From: Sporisorium sorghi
Taxonomy: Eukaryota > Basidiomycota > Ustilaginomycetes > Ustilaginales > Ustilaginaceae
Assembly: GCA_023212695.1 (NCBI GenBank)
Contig: JALCCG010000258.1
Coordinates: forward strand, 1 to 29,997
Direction: 5' to 3'
DNA: 29,997 nt
Every line of letters starts with the position of its first letter. Position 1 is the first letter of the stretch. The position numbers and the translations under genes were made by a program. The notes beneath the pieces are model-generated. The model had not been told where the DNA came from, did not search any database, and saw nothing but the letters and a program-made list of their open reading frames with translations. Shown piece after piece: positions 18,722 to 27,551 of the stretch.

Positions 18722-18830
18722 TCTTATTGTCATCGTCGCTACCAAAGTCGTCGCTACCAAAGTCATCTCTACCAACAAAGTCATCATCGACAACAAGTTC
18801 ATGATTGCCAACGAGGTCATCATCGCCTAA
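18722..18830. repeat. Phased repeat (GTCGCTACCAAA / GTCATC..AACAAA units)
   Basis: Units of 15-18 nt sharing GTC..C.ACCAAA or GTCATCNNN.ACAA. follow each other. Read in one frame they would give Val-Ile-x-x-Asn-Lys-like repeats, but no gene is supported here. Confidence 0.55.
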
Positions 18831-18940
18831 AACCCAAAAGATCAATCGTCACAATCATGCTGTGTGCACAACACACTTTTACAAGGCCTGCTCAGGCTCA
18901 GCGAACGGTGGCTGTGAGAGGCGGCAACATGCTGCCTTAG

Positions 18941-19774
18941 GAAGAGCTCGATCAACAGCGGCAGCGTCTCGCATTGCGAATCAAAACAAACCCGACGATG
19001 GCATCCATCCAGCAAGACTTCGAAAGCCGCCATGCAGATATGGTCGCCACACATCACCAACCAGAACTGTCGGCAAAATATTGCAAGGATCTATCCAGGG
19101 CAGAAGATTTCCTGCGGCTTTTCGTCATGGAGGTGTACTTGCCCCGTCTCTATGGAGACGATTCTCCCTTTGCGGCTGACAACTTCTTAGGCCAGCCACC
19201 CCGTCGCAGCCTTGCCCAAGATAGGGGCTTTTGGAAGATGATCGCTCTCTTTGTGACCGTGCATCTCGTGCCTCATTGCTTCACTGGCGAGGAGAGACGC
19301 ACGATTTGTACCTCCTTCAAAGAGTTCCAGGCGCTCTACCTAGCCTATAGGAGAGTCATGGGCAAAGCCGTGGATACTCAAGTGATCTTGGAGTGTCACA
19401 CCGTCATCAAGGAGAACAGGCTCGAGGCAGAAATGCCAAAGCCCATCGCGACCTACAAAAACATGGTCACCTTCATTAAGAACGGCATTTTTGGCAGCCA
19501 GCTTCTCCTGCGATGCCCTCGCAAACAAGTGCAACTGGCAGTATACAATCTGATGATCGCTTTTTGTGCTGTTCGGCCAGCAGAGGTGGTCGAGTGGAAG
19601 TACAAGCATGCTGGTCTGCGGTACAGTCAACTCAACTTCTACCTCTCGCTGTGGGAGGATGACGAGGAGGATAGCCAGCTTGGAGGGTCATCAAGCATCG
19701 CAGCAAACAATGCAGCCATCGCTGACAACACAGCCATCTGTCAGCGGTTGTGCACCTGGCTTCCGGTCTTGTAG
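18941..19774 (+). pseudogene. Truncated tyrosine-recombinase-like (DUF3435/FluG-type) gene
   Basis: The frame is open from 18941 to the TAG at 19772; the first ATG is 18998 (258 aa from there). Coding-like residues (EELDQQRQRLALR) precede that ATG, directly after a TAG at 18938 that could also be a splice acceptor. Residues about 180-205 (MIAFCAVRPAEVVEW, then LRYSQLNFYL) resemble the first catalytic-arginine region of DUF3435/FluG-type proteins, a fungal group related to tyrosine recombinases; the candidate Arg is residue 193. The later HxxR box and the tyrosine expected in an active enzyme are absent: the frame ends about 65 residues after the Arg in an unrelated Ala/Ser/Asn-rich tail. So it is at best a 5' fragment. 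The assignment is by motif only; an unrelated fungal protein is possible. Confidence 0.45.
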
Positions 19775-19779
19775 GTAAA

Positions 19780-19865
19780 ACCGGCTAACTTTCGAGGTCG
19801 CTGGACTTCGTAAATACGCTGTGCTAGTTTACGAGTCTGGGTGAGCCCAAAGTTAGTGAGCCGGT
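19780..19865. other. 86-nt structured hairpin after the recombinase-like fragment
   Basis: Outer stem: ACCGG plus CTAACTTT pairs with AAAGTTAG and CCGGT, with a four-base bulge on the right side. Inner stem: GACTTCGTAAA pairs with TTTACGAGTC with one bulge, extended by wobble pairs. The loop is near 19814-19827. It begins six bases after the stop codon at 19774. Confidence 0.6.
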
Positions 19866-21009
19866 ATCCTTGAAGCTGACTGACCTCTGTGGCCACCTCA
19901 TTCAGAGGCAACGCGGCATGCTCTGACGATGTCATATTACTGGTATTACACCTGTATGAGGCCTAGGTGACCTTGAGACTTTGAGCGAGTGCTGATTGCC
20001 AACGGCACGAGCTACCATCATCAATGGTGTAGAGGAGCCTGGTGGAGGTTCCAGACCCACAGTGTAGGTGCCGCAATGGTGTGGGTGCCGCAATGGTGTG
20101 GGTGCCATATGCTAGTTGAGGTTCTAGCTGTCAAAGACTGTCGATCACACGAGCTATGCTGCAATGCAAGTCAATTACAGCTGACAATACTACTAAGAAG
20201 ACTGAGCTTACAATAATGAATGTATGTGATAGAGTGGATGGGCTGCTGCCCTTCCATCATCATGAGGTCGTTACTTATATACGGTGGCCTTGTGGCCCCT
20301 GGCCATGTCGGCCACCCTCCTCCTTGTTTCCCCCACTCGTCCCACATGAACCTGCAGCGGGCCACGAGCTTGGGCCTGTTGGAAAATCCGAAGCGATTTT
20401 ACTTCACCTTTTCAGCAGGAACCTGTCTCATCACACACTTGGCATTGTCTGCGCCAACAATGCATTTTCCGAGCAGACAACGCAGGCTCAGCACACAGCA
20501 CATATATGATGCGGTGACAACCAACACTCACTGCTCACTTCCGATATTCACTGCTCACTTGTCATTGGCTTGAGTGACAAGCCAATGAGGTGACCATCCT
20601 CACTCGAGGAGGCCTGGACGGACCAGACGACGAATGGCTAAGGGTCGCAACAGAGAGGTGCTTATAGGTGCTGATAATTCATTGGCTACGCAGACTTGCA
20701 CAACTGCCAGTCGACTGCACAACTTTACCTGAACATGACCAGAGGTACACACCAACCTGGCATGATCGACCTTGCCATTGGCTGAGCTCATTGACCAATT
20801 GGGTGTGCCCATTCTCAGCAGCCAATGAGGGACCAGGAACTGGAGTCAGGATGGAGGAGATCATGGGATGCTTGGAGCAAGTCGTGCTGAGCACACTTTG
20901 TCTGTACCAAACATGGGTTGTCTGTACTGACAATGGGAACACAGTGAGGAGAAGAGGAACACACAGGAAGGAAGGCCAGAAACACCAGTTAGAAAGCTCA
21001 TCCGTCGCA
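19866..21009. other. Gene-free stretch with short repeats
   Basis: No convincing gene on either strand. It holds two tandem copies of a 17-nt unit at 20070-20103 (TGCCGCAATGGTGTGGG), a perfect 11-bp-arm hairpin at 20562-20588 (TCATTGGCTTG / CAAGCCAATGA), and several CCAAT/ATTGG motifs near 20690-20830. It may be degenerate transposon sequence, but no long direct repeat proving an LTR was seen. Confidence 0.5.
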
Positions 21010-21020
21010 TATATATAAGG
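21010..21020 (+). promoter_or_regulatory. TATA-like box
   Basis: TATATATAAGG lies about 25 nt upstream of an ATG at 21043 in the frame of the relic gene below. The arrangement (TATAAGG then A/C-rich DNA) resembles that at 7580. Whether it works is unknown. Confidence 0.35.
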
Positions 21021-21042
21021 CAATCATGTACTGTACCATCAG

Positions 21043-21795
21043 ATGATAAACTCATCGAATTAACACCTGATTTCCTCTACCATTAATTTGGTTATAGGTG
21101 CCTATTACCCCAATACAGCACCTTCAACCACATAGTCTCACCTTCAGCAAGTTGCACAAGTCCAAGCTACCAGATCGTCGTCGACCAGGCTCACAAAGAA
21201 TTATTTCTCCCCGTGTTATTACGCCACTGAAATCATATCAGTGATACGCACCCAAGATAATCAATTCCAAGTTCATACTCCGGATTATTGGTACCAACAA
21301 CCACTGTCAGGAACCGCTAAGTCCAGATAGTTGCCAATCTCCCCAATCGACAACACAAGCCAGGTCTTTGACTCATTTTCCAACACAAGGAAGCCTCCAA
21401 GGCAGTGACTCGTAACATATGCGCTCTCTGGGGCAAAATCGAGACCGCTTTCTGATGATCTGAGCAATATCGGCAGCCACTTCAGCTCACATCAACAACG
21501 TAATCGTGATACCTACCGTGCCTGGATTCAAAGCGGCTGCATCCCTAATGACCCACGTTTTGCAAACGACAATGCTGGTGTGGTAAAGTGGTGGCAGAGA
21601 ATCAAGAGAACCACTGGTGCAGATGTACAAATTCCACCTCTCAATCCTGGCAACAGACCCTGGAAGAGGAAACACAATGGTGCCCAGCCGCAGGTCACAG
21701 CCTCCAACTCAGTTGCCGTTCCAGATGTACTTTCTGACTCAGATGAAGCCCAAGACACCCTCACTGTTTTAGCCTGCTCATCACTATATTTTTAA
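21043..21795 (+). pseudogene. Decayed gene of unknown family (part 1)
   Basis: One frame starting with ATG at 21043 has stops at 21061, 21133, 21328 and 21406 and is then open for 129 codons to 21795. Every internal stop (TAA, TAG, TAG, TGA) could come from CAA, CAG, CAG and CGA by one C-to-T change. The open part looks coding: QQRNRDTYRAWIQSGCIPND, then ANDNAGVVKWWQRIKRTTGA, then an acidic/Ser tail (DVLSDSDEAQDT). I do not recognise the family; the Trp/Arg/Lys-rich segment could bind DNA. The first half of the frame is weaker evidence than the second. It may continue into the next feature across an intron or a short deletion. Confidence 0.4.
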
Positions 21796-21841
21796 CCATC
21801 ACCATGATCTTTTCAACCAGCAATCTACACACCATTTACAT

Positions 21842-22294
21842 ATGACAGCTGCACCTCAAACTCAGCAGAGAGACTCTTATGATGCTACAGAATACACCCA
21901 GCAGCTCATACCACCACCTTCAGTGCCAACAATGTTGACAAAAAGCAGCTTAAAGTGATCAGACCAGGTTTTGGCTATTTACACTGCTCTAGTGCCCGAA
22001 ATCTCAAAACATCGATTTTGCCAATAGCTCAACATTTTGGCACAGCAAGGTCAAATGTTTTTGCATAATCACCAGCTCCTGATCAAGAGGAATGCAACGA
22101 TACCAAGCATGAGGGGTGTTGACCAAGCGGATCATGCTGTGGTCGCCATCAGTGATGATGAGGAGGAGTTTGAAAAAATTACACTGGTGAAGTGCCCAAA
22201 ATGTAAAGCAAATTTTCTCACAGATCTTCAGCACCATCTCAGGCTCCACACAGTCCTCAATGTCACAATACAACCACATAGCAAGCATCTATGA
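21842..22294 (+). pseudogene. Decayed gene with C2H2 zinc finger (part 2)
   Basis: From ATG at 21842 one frame runs to TGA at 22292 with only two internal stops, TGA at 21956 and TAG at 22025, again one C-to-T change from CGA and CAG. The translation is Gln/Pro-rich at first, then has an acidic run (ISDDDEEEFE) and a single C2H2-type finger, VKCPKCKANFLTDLQHHLRL followed by His. This could be a DNA-binding protein or the finger-bearing end of a transposon protein; a finger also accompanies some DUF3435-type proteins, so a link to the fragment at 18941-19774 is possible but unproven. Confidence 0.4.
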
Positions 22295-23257
22295 TAGTCA
22301 TACTACACAACATACTAAGCTACACAGCATGATTGATCAAGTGGAAGTGGTGTGTGCAAAGGGCTTGAAGTGATCATGGTAGAATTTGGAATCACTGGTG
22401 ATGTGCCCAAACCCTAAAAGCACTGAAATTCCGGATCTATATGAATTCTGCATCTACGTGACCTACGTTAGCGATGCTGCACGCTGCAGGGATGCAAACT
22501 CAGCCCATGCAGGCGTCTGCAAAAAATTTCAGATGGTCACGGTTCACACCTCGCCCTCGACGCGTCTCGCTTCTGTGCTTACGCGTCTTGGAGAAAAAAA
22601 AAAAAAAAAACTCCTGCCGAGACAGACCAACACATCGCATCCCTTCACCCTTTTCGCTCTGCGCCGTACATCACCAGCAGCCTGCCAAGCATCCTCCTCA
22701 GCGCACGTTATTGACATTGCGCGCGCGGGTCTAGAACAGTGAGAGAATGGGGAGAGAGTGGCGTTCAACAATTTTGGAGGGACAAAAAAAAGTTTCGTGG
22801 GTCGGTGTGGGTCGGTGTTGCGCGCGGAGTTTGAGCTGCGCAGAGGTTTGAGGGAGAATTGTGATCTCATGACGAGAAGCCGCTCTCTGCCCTGATTAAG
22901 CTTTTGCGTGCGCCTATTGTGCTGCAGAGAAGCTTGTTCGAAGCTTTGCTCTCGAGTGAAGCACTTCTAGAGGACTGTCGCGATCGGAAGGGAGCTTGTT
23001 GCGATGTCTCTGTTGCACGGCATTTGTACACCCTTGTCGCGGGGAGCCTCCTTGAGAGAGGAAGCGAGCGAGCCTCCTTGTGCCCACCAAGATCAACCGA
23101 TGGCCAGAAACAGGAGTTCGACGGGAGAGAGGACAATGGGAATGTGAGGAGCCGCGCTGCCCTTTCATGCATGCAAACTTGACGCGATTTGTAGTGTCAG
23201 CCTCGGCGTTTTTTTGTATTCATCATTTCAGCTGTCCAACAGTGACCTCAATACAAT

Positions 23258-23258
<1 letters not shown>
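22295..23258. other. Intergenic, no gene supported
   Basis: Includes the end-motif copy at 22442-22470 and an A17 run at 22594-22610. Short frames occur on both strands in 22470-23180 but overlap each other and show no domain or clear codon preference. Confidence 0.45.
22442..22470 (-). repeat. Inverted copy of the CACGTAGATG end motif (right border of accessory island)
   Basis: The reverse complement reads TAACGTAGGTCACGTAGATG then CAGAATTCA. It matches 15176-15208 (27 of 29) in opposite orientation, and further inside (22427-22441) it keeps a degraded second 17-bp unit (CATATAGATCCGGAATT). Confidence 0.7.

Positions 23259-23293
<35 letters not shown>
23259..23293. repeat. Poly(T) tract, 35 nt
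   Basis: An uninterrupted T run between TACAATG and GGCTCTGCC. It could be a poly(A) tail in inverse orientation from retroposition, or simple slippage. Confidence 0.95.
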
Positions 23294-23294
<1 letters not shown>

Positions 23295-23349
23295 GCTCTG
23301 CCCAAGTGTTGGACTTTGTCTCTCTGAGGCTCGGGCGCGGCAGTGTTTG

Positions 23350-23538
23350 ATGGCCCTGCGCAACTCGCTCTCACGCCTCCCCTTCTGTTGGCGCTACATT
23401 CCCGGTTCGCAACGCGCCATTCGCCTTTACGATGATGGCAAGCAAGCCTTGCATGTCTCTGAAGCCTCGCGTTCGGGTTTTGGAGGTGAGGATAAGTTAG
23501 AGTTCAATCGGACTTGGGGGTCGCAGCGGGTCAGCTAG
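23350..23538 (+). CDS. Possible small ORF, 62 aa, unknown
   Basis: From ATG at 23350 the codons prefer C/G in third position and the product (MALRNSLSRLPFCWRYIPGS at the N-terminus, then AIRLYDDGKQALHVSE) is coding-like and basic at its N-terminus, perhaps a mitochondrial or small conserved protein. A donor-like G|GTGAGG at about 23486 suggests an alternative spliced form continuing downstream. No family is recognised and there is no further support. Confidence 0.25.
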   Translation: MALRNSLSRLPFCWRYIPGSQRAIRLYDDGKQALHVSEASRSGFGGEDKLEFNRTWGSQRVS

Positions 23539-23562
23539 TGGCGAGCCTCCTGTGCGATTGGA

Positions 23563-23603
23563 GGATGGCGTACTGTATACCTCTCTGCTACAGTATGCCA
23601 TCC
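23563..23603. other. Hairpin with 15-bp arms
   Basis: GGATGGCGTACTGTA (23563-23577) pairs with TACAGTATGCCATCC (23589-23603) with one mismatch; the loop is 11 nt. The match continues outward by a few bases with one indel (TTGG / CCAA). Confidence 0.7.
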
Positions 23604-24493
23604 AACGCTCGGCGTGGAAGCAATGTTTCTGAACATCGAAACCTAGACCTGCACGAGATTCTTAGCCCCGCTCCAATTCATGCTGTCATTTGGCATGAAT
23701 CCCGTTCTCCCTCTCTCCCTTGCTCGCTTCCTCCTGCCTCCCTCTCCCGCCCGCTCAAGGCACGAGGCGCGCAGCGCTGCATTGCATTGCTGCTGCTGCT
23801 CCTCAAGACGCGTTTGAGTGGACGAGAAGCAAGACCGTACGCCGGCCGCCTCTGAAAATTTTTACGAGTCCGCTTAGCCGTCCTTGAGCCGCCACCACCA
23901 CCATCATCATCCTCACGACAAGAGGCTTGCCGTTTGGCCATCTCGCTCTCTTTCAAGGACCGCTCGAGAGATCGCGAAACCCACTCGTCGCGCTCTCTTT
24001 GCTTGGAGGCGACGCCTGGCTGCGAGACTTGTGTCACACAGCGCCAACTTTTTTCGCCTGCTCCTTCTCTTCATTGTCTTTGCTCCTCTTCGAACATCTC
24101 TAAACAAGCGACTGTCCATCCGTCTTCCATACCATCAACAACAGCAGTCGCTTCTGTCTTCTCCTTCGACCACCGTTTCTTGAAAAGCACGCTACCGACA
24201 AGATCTCTGTCCCACCTGCGCACCAAACTTTGTTCGCTTCCAGCGCATACGTCTCAAGCGCATACACCGAGATAGGCTTTGGATTCACGATCTAGCTTTC
24301 GCAGCGACACACCCTATCAGCCTAATTCACCGGCCACAACCTTCTTCCAGCATCAGCGCACACTTTCCGAAGCTTTGCCCGACTGCGCATCATCATCATC
24401 ATCCTCTCTGCATGTCTCAGTGACGGCCGCATATAATCCACACCCCCCTGCGCGCGCATACGTGCTCTAGCGCCGTCCACCACACTCGACAGC
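23604..24493 (+). promoter_or_regulatory. Upstream region and leader of the 882-aa gene
   Basis: CT-rich and CATCAT-rich stretches (23700-23760, 23895-23915, 24390-24410) typical of leaders here, with short upstream frames. No specific promoter element is assigned. A short reading frame at 24279-24470 could be an upstream ORF. Confidence 0.4.
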
Positions 24494-27142
24494 ATGGGAT
24501 CCAAACACAAACCCAGCCTCTCACAAAGCTCCGCCTCGAGTTCCGAGGACGGCACCGCCTCGCGCGCCAGCTCGAGCAGCCATGCACACCCATCCTCCTC
24601 GCAACCACCAACCATGAGCCGTTGGGAGCGTTTTCGCCGCCCGTCTGCGGCGAGCTCGACCAAACGACCGAACTTCAGCGAGGCGAGTCGCAGCATCAGC
24701 ACTAGCGGTAGCACGAGTAGCAGTGCGGTGACTTCGCCCACGGGATCGTTTTTCCCGCTGCCGAGTCCACTGGGTGGGCCGAGTCAGGAGATGCTGCGCA
24801 CCGCGAGTGATGACAGTTACATGCATGTTTTGGCGGCTTCGGCTGCGGCGCGGCGGGCTGCGATGGAGACGGGGCCGGCGTCGGATGCGGCGTCGATCAT
24901 GTCGTTTACCTGCTCGTTGAGTAAGGAGTTTGACCGGCAGCGTGCGGATGCGCACTCGCTCGCCGATCCGCTGTCGTCAGGTGGCAACAAGGTGCAGGCG
25001 CACAGTGGCGGAGCTAAGCAGGCATGGCTCGATTCGACGTTCCACAAGCTCAGCGCCAGATACCGCACGCCCAAGAAGAGCGCCAACGCAAAGGCAGCCA
25101 CTCGACCCACCAAGCCGCACTTCCTCGACCTGAGCTCCGTCATCTGCCCCACGCCCCTGCACACCGACCGCAGCACGACCTCGGACGAGGGCGAAGCGGG
25201 CGACCGCTCGTCGTCCTCCTCCTCGTCGGCGTCGGCGTCGTTCAACTCCGGCGCAGACTCGACGTTCGAAGCCATGTCCGGATGGGACGACTCGTCGGCG
25301 GATACAAGCATCGAGCTGCGCACACCCCAGAACGAGGAGGATCGTCAACTGTGCGCGGGGTACGATTTCACCACGCCGCGGCCGTCGCAGATGCAGCGGT
25401 TTGCGTCGGCTCAGAGTGCGGCTAGCGCGGGGGGGATGCGCCTGCCCTCGCCGCCGATGATCTCGCCGCTCATGCCGAACTTTGCGCTGCCGTCGACGCC
25501 TGGGCTGGGCAGCGGCGGGAGTGGGTACGGGTTCCCGCAGGTGGGCGGGAGGGGGGTGACGGTTGACGATATCCAGCACAAGCCGTCGAGTGTCGCGATG
25601 CGCGCTACCAATACCGCTGGACCCGCGGCGGCACCACCATCGGGCATGCGCCTGCTGCGCAAGCAGAAATCGTTCGACAACCCCGCCGAGCTGCGCCGGA
25701 GGCAAAAGCAGGAGTGGAGCGTCGGCGGCCCCAAACCCCCCGGGTTCGGTGGCAACGGCAAGCTGACGATCGGCATTCCACAGCCGCAGCAGTTCCAGCA
25801 GGCGTCGCAGGGTGGACTGCTGTCGCCACAGAGCGCGATGAGCCCGGTGTACCCGCTCGATGCCCGTCAGCGTCGGTCGCCGGGTGTGCAGGCTGCGATG
25901 CTGCCCGCGCACGCGGCTGTGCGTAGCCGGGTAGTGGAGCAGGCACGGCCGACAGCAATGCAGCGCGGTATGAGCTACGACGCCGCCGCTCTGTCGCCGC
26001 CGCAGCGCCCTGGGCTATTGCCCGTAGCGTCGAGCGGTGCAGTGCGCACGCTGGGAGGCTACACGTCGACCATGTGCGATATCGACCCGGCGTCGTCCAC
26101 GGGCTTTTCGACGTCTTCCAGGCAGCCGAGGCAGGACTACAGCGCGCGCACGGGGAGCGACCGCCGCCTGCCCGTGACCTCGCCGCTGCAGTCGCCTGTT
26201 GGAGGTGCGGTGCCGCTGCCGCCGCTGCTGCCGAACTCGTCGCGCGAGTCGTATGGTTCGTCGGTGGGCACCGAGTCGCTGCCACCGACGCCGATGTCGG
26301 GGACGTTCATGAGGGGGTTGCCGCTGTCGGTTGTTGAGGAGCGCGGTAAGGCTGGGCCGGGTTCGCCGAGGGAGGTGAGGATCCCGCGTGATGTGCACCA
26401 GGCTGCGCACGGTGTGGGTGCGATGACGGGCTCCGCGCTGGGCTTGATGCCGGGTAAAATGGTGCGTGCGTATTCGGATTTCGCGCATGCTCCGGCGGTG
26501 GAGGAGGCTGGACGGGTGCGTGCAGGCTCGCGTCTGCGTGCTGGCGAGGAGGACAGCGGCAACGACGGGGACATGGACACGGTGCGGCGAGGCGTGTACG
26601 CGCACACGCAAACGACACCAAGGCAGAAGATGCGCCCCGAGCTGCGGCGCGAGCACACGTCGAATGCGGTCCTCGTCAGCCCGCCGCGTGCGATCGAGCA
26701 CCCAGCTGGGCCGATGCTGGGTGCGCCGCTGGAGGCAATGCGGCCCGCGTCGGCGGCAGGCGCGGCGATCACCCCGCGCTCGTCGAGCCTCAAGGACCTG
26801 GCGGCCGAGGCGCAGGGCGAACCGCAACCGGCTCCAGTGGCGAGGGCGAGCCTGGACTCAGAGTGCTCAGACTCGAGCCTCGCGTACACCAAGCCGTCCC
26901 CGCTCATTCCGCAGAGTGGGGAGAGCGAGGCGGCCACGATCACGCCCACCAATTCGTACATGACCGATTTGACGGTTCGTGCAGAGGAGGGGATGGGCAG
27001 CAGGTGGAGCCCCGATGGCAGTCCTGCGGATGCAAGAGTGGGGGGAAGGCAGAGGGCGAACAGTAGGGCTGACGAGTGGGTGCGCAAGATTGTTCGCGTT
27101 GGCGGCGGTGGGAGCGGGGTGGCTGCGGGCAGCAGGGGATGA
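24494..27142 (+). CDS. Large Ser/Pro-rich, mostly disordered protein of unknown function
   Basis: A single-exon gene of 882 aa starting at the first in-frame ATG (AGCATGGGATCC). The N-terminus (MGSKHKPSLSQSSASSSEDG) is Ser-rich; a basic patch RWERFRRPS follows. Residues about 110-150 (MHVLAASAAARRAAMETG...) and about 175-195 (WLDSTFHKLSARYRTPKKS) may form short helices. A polySer run lies near 239-250. Many SP/TP pairs and RxxS-like sites (for example LRRKQKSFD-type, RGLPLSVVEERGK) suggest heavy phosphorylation. There is no catalytic domain, membrane segment or cleavable signal. The MGS start could allow N-myristoylation, which is inference only. Codon use (C/G third positions) strongly supports that it is real. 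I do not recognise a family; a scaffold or regulator conserved in smuts is a reasonable guess. Confidence 0.8.
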   Translation: MGSKHKPSLSQSSASSSEDGTASRASSSSHAHPSSSQPPTMSRWERFRRPSAASSTKRPNFSEASRSISTSGSTSSSAVTSPTGSFFPLPSPLGGPSQEMLRTASDDSYMHVLAASAAARRAAMETGPASDAASIMSFTCSLSKEFDRQRADAHSLADPLSSGGNKVQAHSGGAKQAWLDSTFHKLSARYRTPKKSANAKAATRPTKPHFLDLSSVICPTPLHTDRSTTSDEGEAGDRSSSSSSSASASFNSGADSTFEAMSGWDDSSADTSIELRTPQNEEDRQLCAGYDFTTPRPSQMQRFASAQSAASAGGMRLPSPPMISPLMPNFALPSTPGLGSGGSGYGFPQVGGRGVTVDDIQHKPSSVAMRATNTAGPAAAPPSGMRLLRKQKSFDNPAELRRRQKQEWSVGGPKPPGFGGNGKLTIGIPQPQQFQQASQGGLLSPQSAMSPVYPLDARQRRSPGVQAAMLPAHAAVRSRVVEQARPTAMQRGMSYDAAALSPPQRPGLLPVASSGAVRTLGGYTSTMCDIDPASSTGFSTSSRQPRQDYSARTGSDRRLPVTSPLQSPVGGAVPLPPLLPNSSRESYGSSVGTESLPPTPMSGTFMRGLPLSVVEERGKAGPGSPREVRIPRDVHQAAHGVGAMTGSALGLMPGKMVRAYSDFAHAPAVEEAGRVRAGSRLRAGEEDSGNDGDMDTVRRGVYAHTQTTPRQKMRPELRREHTSNAVLVSPPRAIEHPAGPMLGAPLEAMRPASAAGAAITPRSSSLKDLAAEAQGEPQPAPVARASLDSECSDSSLAYTKPSPLIPQSGESEAATITPTNSYMTDLTVRAEEGMGSRWSPDGSPADARVGGRQRANSRADEWVRKIVRVGGGGSGVAAGSRG

Positions 27143-27551
27143 GCGAAGGTCCTCGCTGCTCAGCGACTTGAGAGAGTCGGAAGCAGCCGGTCAAAGCTGG
27201 AAAGCAGCTCTATCGTTTTTACACACTGTATTTTTAAAAAGCCGACGTATCGAGTCGGCATGGACGTTCGTTGTATCAATGTTATCCCTTTCTATCGTTT
27301 ACTGAACGCTGGCTGGGTGCGAGTGTGAATGGGGGAGTGAGGTGTGTGCTGTGACAGTCTTATCTCGCGAGTCGATTGCATACTTGAGGCAGACTGATGG
27401 CTCGAGAGGGGGTCACGAGGTCTACATGCCGCGGGAATCGCGGAAGGGAAGTCTTGGCAAACGTTGAGAGAAGAACCGAAGCTCGATATGTTCCTGCTTG
27501 AGGGGACAAGGTTTGATTGCCTCGTCGAATTGAGCGGAGTGTGAGCTTGCG
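27143..27551. other. Intergenic between convergent genes
   Basis: Presumed 3' UTR of the 882-aa gene with a small GCCGAC/GTCGGC stem at 27241-27259 after an A-run. No gene is seen. Confidence 0.45.

Noticed and set aside
20221..21285. Possible LTR (TATA box, then TTGGTACCAAC like a primer-binding site at 21288)
   Set aside because: No second LTR copy, no polypurine tract and no reverse transcriptase or gag domain in the window.
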